Of a stretch of 64,000 nt of DNA, positions 55,101 to 64,000 are shown piece by piece. Source of the DNA: Nymphaea colorata (lineage: Eukaryota > Streptophyta > Magnoliopsida > Nymphaeales > Nymphaeaceae); contig NC_045142.1 in the NCBI RefSeq assembly GCF_008831285.2, positions 22,505,300 through 22,569,299 on the forward strand, in the 5' to 3' direction. Position 1 is the stretch's first letter. Each line of letters begins with the position of its first letter. The notes beneath the pieces are model-generated. The model ran no database searches. It was given only the letters and a program-made list of their open reading frames with translations, and was not told the origin of the DNA. The translations under genes and the position numbers were made by a program.

Positions 55101-55790
55101 CTTGTATTAAATGAAACTAAAAACATCCAAAGAGTATTGGATGCCAGAGTACAACCTAAAAAAAGGACTAAACAGTAGAGAAGAAGTGAGGAACCAATCC
55201 GATAGCCAAAAAGCCTTCACGATACCTAAAAAGCTCTGTTTGGAGGGTTTGCAATGAATGGTGGAAATCAAAACGTTTGTTATGAAAGAAGACTTCATTG
55301 CGAATTTTCCAAATCTTTCACTAGAAGATACATAACCATGTGTGCCAAAGAAGTCATCGTCACTTAGACTTGCGAAGGGCCAGTGGTCCAGGTAGAATAT
55401 CAGTAAAAGATGGCAGATGAATATACAACTTCAGTAAAAGGAATCAGACATTTGCTTCTTGTTAACAAATACAGCACATCTCTTATGTTACAGAAATTTC
55501 CGAATACTGTACTATTGGTTAGCAAACTAACCAAAATATCTTAATTGCCACGTTATTTTCTCAAAGAAGAAGGTCATTCTGCTGGACCAGAAACCCCAGA
55601 GGAGGATTTGGTGATGGATACAAAAGAGATACACGGCCTCCAATACATCAACTAAACGGAAGACAAGCCACCACCAAAAACAACCAAAGTCTCTAGGGCC
55701 AACTAACTCGAAGACAAACAAGGCCAGGAGAAAGAGAAAGGTTGTATTGTCGTTCCTTTTTCTTTCTCCTCTTTCTTGCTTCTATTGTCA
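55101..55790 (-). pseudogene. antisense LINE ORF2 C-terminal fragment
   Basis: On the minus strand near 55310-55190 the frame reads IWKIRNEVFFHNKRFDFHHS then LQTLQTELFRYREGF, the conserved region after the zinc-binding reverse-transcriptase domain of plant LINEs (IWKxRN). It stops with TAG near 55165, and a short 3' tail ends at the (GA)n microsatellite at 55080-55100. Upstream of 55420 (minus) the relation is unclear. The paralogous piece at 24410-25015 is more decayed. Confidence 0.55.
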
Positions 55791-56562
55791 TTTCTTTGCT
55801 GCCCAGTGAAAGAGCACATTGCTCTCAAATGATAACCTTGGTTAGATTATCTTACAATCGAGTTATCATGTTCTAAGTGTAACATATATAGTCTTCTATT
55901 ACCTAACATTTTATTCAACTATAATAATGTAATTGGTCTGCATGCCCCTCCTGCACCAACTGCTTGTGATATCAAGTAGGTAATTTTTTGCTGGGAAACT
56001 GTCGAGGAAGCCCCTCGCTTTATTGAAATATCAAACAAGTAATTAAATAAATAATTGAAAGTAATTAATCCACTGTCTATGTCACTAATTTCTGGACACC
56101 AGCTAGCATTGTAACATTTTGTGAGGGAACTATGTTGTAAGAAGGGCAGTAGCGGAGCTAACGGTGGGTCGGTGTGCATCATATTTGCCAATACCAGTTA
56201 GTCAAAAAATATATTATGATAAATCCAAATTTAAATCTTTGGAGATCCTAGAATTGGCTCAATAGCCTACTAACTTGGCTTAACCACAACTAAGCTGATC
56301 TACTCCATTTAAAGCAAGCTGAAAACCAAACCAAACCAACCCCAGGATTCAGACTTGACACCAGCTAATATTGTAACATTTTACCAGTTAATCAAAAATT
56401 ATATTGTGATAAAGCTGGACTCAGTTCCAATCACATCATAGTGCCCACATGGGCACTATCAAACTGAGGTCAGTGACTCAAGTGATGTTCACTCAAAAAT
56501 TTTGGTACTGCCACTAAATAAGAGGTTCAGATTAGAAGTTAGCAGGTTAACACAAGCTTATC

Positions 56563-57860
56563 CATTTGATGTTTCTCATATGCCTTTTATGGGGGCATAT
56601 TCCTATCCTGATCTCTTTCTTGGGAACAAAAAATAACATGTATTTATATCAAGTTGCGTGCATAAGGTTGTACATGCAAATATATACCAAAGGAAAACAA
56701 AAGGGGGAATCTTTACTTTTTCAAAACTCTTTTTGTCATTCTGAAAGTCCTTTTTTTTCATTTAGACACGGTATTTTGGTTGTTACACACCGCTATGCAC
56801 AATTTTTCATGCATAGAGGTGTAAACATAACCAGTTCCGACCATATAAAGCTCTAATTTTAGATGAGCAGGATGTCACTCACAATTTGAGTGAAAACTGA
56901 AAATCCTGCTGGAATGCCCATGCCCATGTGAAGAGAGCCAAATGTCCATCAACTAGCATAGTGGTTCCACCCTAGTTGCACTATTATAGCACCCACATGA
57001 TCAAATTGGAAACTCATTGCCCTCAAATGATAACCTTGCTTAGATTATCTTGCAATCGAGTTATCATGTTCTAAGCGTAACAAATAGTCTTCCGGTACCT
57101 AACATATATATTCAACTATCATAATGTAATTGGTCCGCATGCCCATCTGGCAGCCACTGCTTTTGATATCAAGTAGGTAATTTTTTTGCTGGGAAACTGC
57201 CGAGGGAGCCCCTTACTTTATTGAGATATCAAATAAATAATTTAATCCACTGTCTATGTCACTAATTTATAGACACCAGCCAATATTGTAACATTTTACC
57301 AGTTGGTGCCCACATGAGCAAGTGATGATCAGTCAAAAAAATTTGGTACTGCCACTAAGATGAGGTTGAGGTTACAAGTTGACGGGTTAGCGCGACCTTA
57401 TCCATGTAGTGAGAAATCAATTTTCTCAAAGATCATGGCATCTTTCCTGCTTGGTGGGCCATTACAGATCCTTTGATGGGATTTTCATATGATCCGATCA
57501 GGTCGACTGAAAACAGATTGGCCGGGTCATTCCTGAATATTCAAGGGATTCAAATAAAAGTCAAGAAGAATGAGGAGGGAACGGTGGTGGAGGAGGAGAA
57601 ACTGAACTTTAGCCACCAGCATTGTCATGGGATGTCGCTTGTTGATTTCTTCAATCAATGCTGCTTGAGTTTTTGACACTGATGGTCAACGGCGAAGCTA
57701 CCAATTGGTAACATATGTTTTACATGATTAAGAAAAAGCTTAATACAATCAATTATCAGACACTTCATTATTTTATCATCTAGCTAGCTGTAGTTAGTTC
57801 CACCTCCAACCATGGTCAGTCGCAGCTAGAGTTAGAAATGTTGGACTTAGGGGCACTAAT
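56563..57860. repeat. dispersed repeat T, copy 2 (partner 33735-35140)
   Basis: It is collinear with copy 1. An additional partial copy lies directly upstream at 55815-56540, so this part is arranged as a near-tandem. Confidence 0.8.
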
Positions 57861-58600
57861 TTAAAGAATCTCATACCTATAGGGTCACTGATGTATATAA
57901 AGAAGCAAGTAGTTGAATGCATATGTAAAAATGAAAATAAAGAAAGTTTATAGGACCATGTGGGCAACTGCCTACGCCAGCCCACGTATGACTCCCCCAA
58001 AGGCTCTAGCCACATCCCAATTTTTTGTACTTCCATGCATTTCATGGACCAGAAAATCAAAATAGGGTTCGTAGAAAATTTCAAAACAAAATTTGAATTC
58101 ACACTGACAAATGCACATTTAAAATAAATAGCAAATTAACTAGATTACTTGTTAGATGATTGAATCATAGGAGTTGCCAATTCCCATCAAATGAAGTTTG
58201 ATAGTTAGAATGTTAGAGGACTTCATAATCTAACAATCTAGATAGATTTTGGCAAATGGATGAGATCTCATCAACTTGAGATCGTTTTCATGTTTCGATA
58301 TCATGTTGATTGCGGACAACTTCAAATCTTTTTGCAATCGCTACAAGGAGTTTTGCTTTGAATCTAATATTGATACAAATCTTAATTGGGCCATAATTGT
58401 CTGTGCTTAGAGACAGGCTGATTTTAGATTGACCAGTTGCAAATTCAATAAATTTTAGATGGATTTTTGTTTATTCATAACGCTTCCAATCTCAACTTTG
58501 ATACAATAGGGGTGAATCTTCACCCTGACTTTAGAATTCGCAAAGACCAATCGGTTATGTTAGATATCATTATTGCCAATAAACAAAAGTTAGTATTATC

Positions 58601-59340
58601 ATGAAAGATCTTAATTCAGTTTGTAAGGAGTCTGAAAAATTGTCCTGCCCCTGCTAGACAAGCTTGTTTAGCATTCAATGGATTCATTCAAGATGCTGGA
58701 CTAAGGGAAATTGTGGACAAAAACAGAGCATTCACTTGAACCAATCTCTGCAGCCCGACAGGGCTGGTTCAAAGCAAATTAGATAGATGTTTTTTAACAA
58801 TTCTTGGATTGAGCAAGTTGGATATTGCGGGCAGCTTTTGGTAGAACCAAGAAGTTCTTCAGACCACTCGGCGCTTCTCTTTTACATGTAAATTAAATAT
58901 CTTTAAAACCGCATGCAGGAGAAGACAAAGATTTAACTACTTCCTTTATTAAGAGTGTTAACCTAGTTGTAAGGTCATTATTACAAGATCATGGAGAGTG
59001 GAGTGTAGACGATGCATAATGCTTAAACTTCTGGCAAAACGGAATAGAGTACGACCATGAATAAGTAATTGGAGTAAGTATAGAACCGATAAAGTTGATA
59101 CCAGAATTAGCATACTTCAAAAGGATCTTATTGAAATTTATAAGAGGCAAGATATTGGCTCTCATAGCTGGTCCACTTCTGAAAATCATATTAGAAGTTT
59201 TCTTACGGATGCTCTCTGAGATGAAGAAATTTGTTAGAAAAAATAAGTTAGGTTATCATGGCTAAAAGAAGCGGATAATAACAGCAAACTATTTCATGCT
59301 ATGTTCAAGAAAATGTCCAAAAAAATGGACTCTTGCACAT
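58601..59340 (+). pseudogene. LINE endonuclease C-terminal half and linker
   Basis: KDLNSVCKESEK at 58604 corresponds to the GDFN/GDLN block with Lys for Gly. APARQACLAFNGFIQDAGLR near 58650 and SKLDRCFLT follow. SSSDHSALLF at 58853-58882 holds the conserved Ser-Asp-His of the endonuclease active site. Further on, LSWLKEADNNSKLFHAMFKK at 59250-59310 is the linker motif before the reverse transcriptase. The N-terminal half of the endonuclease is not recognisable. Confidence 0.65.
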
Positions 59341-59499
59341 GAAGATGGATGATGGGGAGTTTTATGAGGAGGATAAAATTCTTTCAGCATGTACTTTTTA
59401 TTTTTAAAGATTTATTACCAGTGACAACTCAACAAAAATGATTATGGATCAGCTTGCTGTTGGCCACTGCATATTTATAAAAGAAAACTTAACAGACAA

Positions 59500-61080
59500 A
59501 AGTCCCATTTCAGATGAGGAAGTGTAATAGGCTGTTATGGGTGCCAACTCCAATAGTGCACCAGGTCTGGATGGGTTTCCGAATTCGTTCTTTCAAAATA
59601 ATTGGGACATGGTAAGGACTAATATCACAGTCGCAATTAGAGATTTTTTTTAGAAAGGAAAGTTTGTTAAGAAACTAGGCAGAAATCATATAATCTTAAT
59701 TCTTAAATTTGGTTTACAATTTGTTAAGCAACTAGTGTACTGAAATTTATTTTCAGAATCATGATTTCGAGAATGAAGAAGGTACTAAAGTGGGTCATTT
59801 CCAACATGCAAGGTGGTTTTTTGAAAGATAGAAACATCCATCAATCTCTCCTTCTTGTGCTTGAGATGGTATACGCAATGTCTAAGGGCCTATTAGCTTA
59901 TGTTGAAGATAGACCTATCAAAAGCATATGACAGGGTCACTTGGACTTTCTTACAGGCTGCCATGTTGCATTTGGGATTTTATCCTATTTGGACTCAAAG
60001 AGTAATGACAGTAGTGACAAATGCTTTTTATGCTCTTGTGATTAATGACCATCAAGGTGAATACTTTGGATATTCTCATGGTCTGCAAAAAGGATACCCT
60101 TAATCTTCATTTTTATTCTTCATTGTCATGAAAATATTTTCACGTACATTGCAAGCTGCAATGGAAAGAAGAATGATTGAAGTCCCACATATTGGAAGAG
60201 GCGTAGAGGGACTTTTTTCTACAATCTACGCTGATGACATCTTGATTTTCTTAAAAGCCTTCAAGAATGGCTTTCTTTTTCCTATTTGATCTCCATGCTA
60301 GAATGATGATTAACCTTCAAAAATCAGCATTCTTCTCTTTCAATATGGGCCAAAGCAAGATTGCAAGTATTTGTAATGAGTTCTTCTCTTTCCTACTCGA
60401 TAGTTTGGTCTCCCTCCCAAGCCAACGAATTTGAGAACGTTGATCTGATTCTTATTGTTTTAAAAATGCAAAGTAGACTAAGTTTATGAAAACGAATGCT
60501 ACTTTCCTATGCAGGTAGGATCTGCTTGATCAAATCAGTATTAGAAGCACTTCGTATTTACTGGATGCTGCTGTTCAAGTGCCCTCTTGGTGTCATTAAG
60601 AAAATAGAACAGATTATGTGCAGTTTTTTATAGGAAGTCAGACGCAGGTAAGCCCCATTTAAATGCCTGGAAACGAATGCTACTTTCCTATGCAGGTAGG
60701 ATCTGCTTGATCAAATCAGTATTAGAAGCACTTCATATTTACTGGATGTTGGTGTTCAAGTGCCCTCTTGGTGTCATTTAGAAAATAGAACAGATTATGT
60801 GCAGGTTTTTATAGGAACAGTCAGACGCAGGTGAGCCCCATTTAAATGCCTGGAATGTCTTGACTTTTCAAAAATAGGAAGGTGGGCTGGGTATTATAAA
60901 ATTTAAGAGGTCAATGAAGCTAACCTGTTGCTTCTAGGATGTACATTAATTTTTCACAAGGGCATATGGGACTCACTATGCATGAAGAAATATTTGAGTA
61001 GGAAAAGTTGGTATGTGGAAATGTTTCCCAATATTTCTTCTCTTGGGTGGGTTCTAATCTGTTACTTGAAAGGTGATGAA
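59500..61080 (+). pseudogene. LINE reverse transcriptase
   Basis: Motifs in order: SDEEV and NSNSAPGLDGFPNSFFQNNW at 59510-59610; IDLSKAYDRVTWTFLQAAML at 59909 (catalytic motif A with Asp intact); YSHGLQKGYP at 60074 (the RxGxP-like block); SSFLFFIVMKIFSRTLQAAM after a stop; YADDILIFL at 60227 (motif C, both Asp intact); then LLSYAGRICLIKSVLEALRI at 60500 (thumb side). Stops at 59780, 60104 and 60286 and frame changes break it. Confidence 0.8.
60490..60853. repeat. 181-bp tandem duplication inside the LINE
   Basis: AAACGAATGCTACTTTCCTA occurs at 60490 and 60671. The units (60490-60670 and 60671-60853) are nearly identical through GCCCCATTTAAATGCCTGG. The second unit has two extra bases. The high identity suggests a duplication later than most of the LINE decay. 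Confidence 0.9.
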
Positions 61081-62140
61081 TGGAGAGCTTACTAAGTTCT
61101 GGACAGACCTACGGGGATGTTTTACTCAAGCAGATTCCATTGGATCTATTTGGGGAGGCAGAACCTTTCCTTCGGAAGTCTGTTAAGGAAATGCTAATAC
61201 AGCACCACATTGAGCGAAATCTATGGAGACATGTTCAATGCATTGGAGATTGCCTTCAATTTAGGCTCATGCAAAGTGCAGATTTTCTTTGTTCTAAAGA
61301 AAATCGTAAACCTGTAAAGTGTGTGAGCCAAAAATCTAGAATTCATGGTCACCTGTAATTTATGGGATACTTATGCTATGAACATTTAGCAATACATCTA
61401 TTCATGGTTGATAAATTCCATAGAATAGACTATTTCTCTATCTGGAACTGGTGGTGGAGGAAGGGGTTCTCATGTAAAGAATTCGGATGGTGTTGGAATG
61501 CCTGCTTCTACAACACAGTCTGGAAGCTATACTGTTCCAAAAAATCAGGTGGTGCTAAAGAGGTGCTTAAGATCAACCATGAATAACCAAGAATAAGGAA
61601 AATATGTAAAATAGGCAATAAATAACTGGCTACAAACCAAAATTTTCAGTCCTTTTTGCCATTGTCAGAGAAGAGATCAGTGGGGGATGGAAATGGTCAC
61701 TGCTTGTGTTGCAAATGTTTATAAAGTGGCTGGTTCACTATGGTTTAATTCCTCCCCAATCAGGAAAACCAGCTCGGTGGTACAAAGGTTTCTTTTCTCA
61801 AACATGATCAGAATTATGGATTCTGTTCTTACATAGAGGATTCCTGAAGACTGTCATGTTACTCTAATCACAAACTGTCATGCTCTTAGTTCTCATGTCA
61901 AGGAACTAAGAGAGTGACACTGGTTCTTTGGTATTCTCAATACTGAGAAGAAGGTTTTCCTCAATGTGGTTAAAAATCACTTGTCTTTGGAGGCTATCTC
62001 TTTGCTGAGTGAGCAAGAGTGTCGAGGTTTAGTGATGCTGGTTCTTAATTGTGTTTTTTCTGTTGATTTTTATTTTTGTTTCTTTTATTCTTTGTATTCT
62101 TTTTCGTCATTAATGGAAGGGGAGACCCAGCCCGACTGCA
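61080..62140 (+). pseudogene. LINE C-terminal region
   Basis: Remnants are in several frames (61080-61358, 61362-61586, 61966-62130). KRSMKLTCC and similar upstream lines fit the zinc-binding reverse-transcriptase tail, but the Cys/His cluster is not clearly readable. The last frame ends SLMEGETQPD. Assignment rests mainly on position after the reverse transcriptase. Confidence 0.4.
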
Positions 62141-62197
62141 TCGGAACAGTTCCTGGTCAAGGAAGGTGGTGGCATTTCTGGCCCCAAATGAAGGGAC

Positions 62198-62412
62198 AAG
62201 GTATACATCACAGCGTTGGAGCTCCCATGCATTTTTGTAGCTTTGCGTCATTTTTAGCAATACAGGCAAAATTAGTAAGAACAAGATTCGTTTTGAATAT
62301 TAGCGTTTTCTTGAAGAACCAATATAAATATAAATGCAAATATAAATATAAGTATAAATATAGATAAATAAATATTAAATATACAAATGTACATATATAT
62401 TCATTTTAATCT
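62198..62412. repeat. dispersed repeat (partner 30548-30812)
   Basis: See the partner. The right half is an AAATATA-type array (62320-62380). Confidence 0.7.
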
Positions 62413-63133
62413 TCTGGATGTTGGACGACTAAAAGATTTAAAATATGTCACTGACAACACCATAAACCATTCCTAAAGGTGCCATAAATAATTACTATCT
62501 GATACACTATTGCTAATACAGCTGCATGCTTTAGTGACCGATTTTTTTTTAGTAATGAGAAAAGATCTGACATATGACAAATTTGAACATGTGTGAGTGT
62601 GTGGTTCAAATTTGACGGATGCTAGATATGGTCATATAGCTCAAAATAAAAAATTATTTGCTAAAATATAGACACTGAAGGGGTATTAGCAACGGTTTAT
62701 AGTTTGTGGTAGTGTGTTTTTATACTAGTTTGTAGTGATTTCAACAACAGTTTGTGGTGCTTTCAACTATAGACTTTTAACTTTATAATTACCTAACACT
62801 GGTTATTCGACATGCTAGAATTGTCCCATATAAAAGTACTAGTAATATCTTAAGTAGTCTTTAATTTTTATAGGTGAAGACCAATTAGCTCCATTGTATG
62901 GCGTCTAATGATATTTTAATTACATTACTATAAACTAATGCACTGAATGACTTTTATCATATCTAAGGGTGCAAAAAATCCATGTTTGGTTCTTTCAAAT
63001 GCATAACCCCAAAATGTTAATAAGCTGACAAGTAAGTTCTCAATGATGGCAAACCTCTCACACACACAAGATCATTGGGAACTTCCTAGCAAAAGTCCTA
63101 TATATGCTGCCAAAACACTATGACTTGACTCTG
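62413..63133. other. no recognisable gene
   Basis: AT-rich DNA with no supported features. Confidence 0.4.
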
Positions 63134-63333
63134 AGGGTAGGCACTGGGCCAGGCACCAGATGGACAATTGGGACCCATTTGACCTACTAGGCAGTTAAAA
63201 AAACTCGCAGAGATAGCTGGCCTGGGTTGGGTATCGGGGGCTCGACTTGGTCCAAATACATATCTTTATACTCTCTTTTTTTTCCACATTCTTTGGCATG
63301 ATGCCAGCAGATCGACTCCCATACAAACCCTTA
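63134..63333. repeat. dispersed repeat (partner 36166-36352)
   Basis: It shares GGGTAGGCACTGGGCC-type start and TTCTTTGGCATGATGCCAGC end with the partner. Confidence 0.85.
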
Positions 63334-63412
63334 GTAACTAGAGGTTGATTTGTATAATGTCAAACCAGTTTATGTTTTGGAAAGCACACATATATTATAT
63401 CTCTTTTTCTTT

Positions 63413-63437
63413 ATATATATATATATATATATATATA
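63413..63437. repeat. (TA)12 microsatellite
   Basis: A perfect TA run. Confidence 0.95.
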
Positions 63438-63910
63438 ATCCTTCAATTTCTTCACCCAGCTTTGCATAGAGAAATCCTCCGACATCTCACAGTGGATCAC
63501 TTAGGGACTCGTACTGAGGAATGCATTTATTTACGTGCTCAATGCATTATATTCGGTGGCTGTAATTGAATTGAAGTCTGGATGACCTGAGTCTATATAT
63601 ATATATATGTATCACTGAAAACTAGTTGTCAAAAATGAGCATTAGCAATGGTTTATGATATGTTCATAGCAACAGTTCCTAGTGTTTTTAGCAACAATTA
63701 ACAGTTCTTTTAAAGACTAATTTTTAATGGTTTAAACAATTGGAGCATCGAGTACACAAAAGAACAATACATACGTACACATACAAACATATATTCACCT
63801 ACTTTTTGCTTCTGGGTTTGGTGTGGTTTTACATTTGGTTTAATATCTAGATCCAAAAACCCAACAAAAACTTTCAACCCTTGGTCCATTTTCTAACATA
63901 AAAGTAGGTT

Positions 63911-64000
63911 CTTAAGAGGCTGTTTGGCAACAGTAATACATTGTTGCAAATAAGACAGATTCATATAAGAATTATTACAGTGTTATATGAATGTGTCTCA
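63911..64000. mobile_element. possible MITE end cut by the window edge
   Basis: TTAAGAGGCTGTTTGGCAAC is a typical start of plant MITEs (GGCTGTTTGG preceded by TTA or a short target). The other end lies outside the window. Confidence 0.25.

Larger units (their letters stand above)
58560..62140 (+). mobile_element. LINE (L1-type) retrotransposon, decayed
   Basis: The order is AP-like endonuclease, linker, reverse transcriptase and C-terminal region, the layout of plant LINE ORF2. There is no visible ORF1, target duplication or poly(A) tail. The right end is placed near 62140, after the frame SLYSFSSLMEGET, which resembles the usual plant LINE 3' end. Many stops and an internal duplication make it inactive. 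Confidence 0.75.

Overview
The window looks like nuclear DNA of a flowering plant from a transposon-rich, gene-poor, largely decayed region. I base this on plant-type Ty1/copia and Ty3/gypsy relics with initiator-Met-tRNA primer sites, a LINE with endonuclease and reverse transcriptase, several MITEs, broken nepenthesin/CDR1-type aspartic proteases, spliceosomal exon signals, very low GC and dense (TA)n/(CA)n/(GA)n microsatellites. There is no operon structure, rRNA, tRNA or CRISPR. The species cannot be named from the sequence.

Layout. 0-2.6 kb: a partial reading frame at the left edge, an aspartic-protease N-terminal fragment (copy A) and a GC-armed MITE. 2.6-5.7 kb: decayed copia element 1. 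5.8-7.6 kb (minus): phase-compatible exons of an unrecognised split gene. 7.6-12.9 kb: AT-rich DNA without a recognisable gene. 12.9-16.6 kb: a Ty3/gypsy relic of the Tat/Athila type whose order is plant-mobile-domain-like ORF, gag, protease, G-patch-like segment, start of reverse transcriptase. It is cut at 16,594 and joined to aspartic-protease copy B (minus). 17-22 kb: a lone terminal exon (minus) and a textbook PIF/Harbinger-type MITE. 22-27 kb: long repeats, including one that carries a 75-codon open frame. 28.3-30.1 kb (minus): copia element 3 without reverse transcriptase, preceded by a degenerate ~30-bp tandem repeat. 32-42 kb: a patchwork of repeats also found at 22-27 kb and 51-58 kb, with aspartic-protease C-terminal copy C and two MITE insertions. 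42.4-44.2 kb: a second copy of the gypsy protease segment joined to a GC-rich island. 46.5-51.0 kb: copia element 2, with both LTRs, primer site, polypurine tract and a perfect 5-bp target duplication. 51.5-53.0 kb (minus): aspartic-protease copy D, nearly full length but disrupted. 53-58 kb: more repeats and an antisense LINE tail. 58.5-62.1 kb: a LINE with an internal tandem duplication. 62.2-64 kb: repeat pieces and no gene.

Most of the window is explained by segmental duplication of a block carrying an aspartic-protease gene and its flanks, followed by retrotransposon and MITE insertion and decay. No protein-coding gene in it is convincingly intact. The best candidates for cellular coding sequence are the split gene at 5.8-7.6 kb, the terminal exon at 18.4 kb and the conserved open frame at 23.1 kb. 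All coordinates and similarities were found by reading; none was checked by a search.
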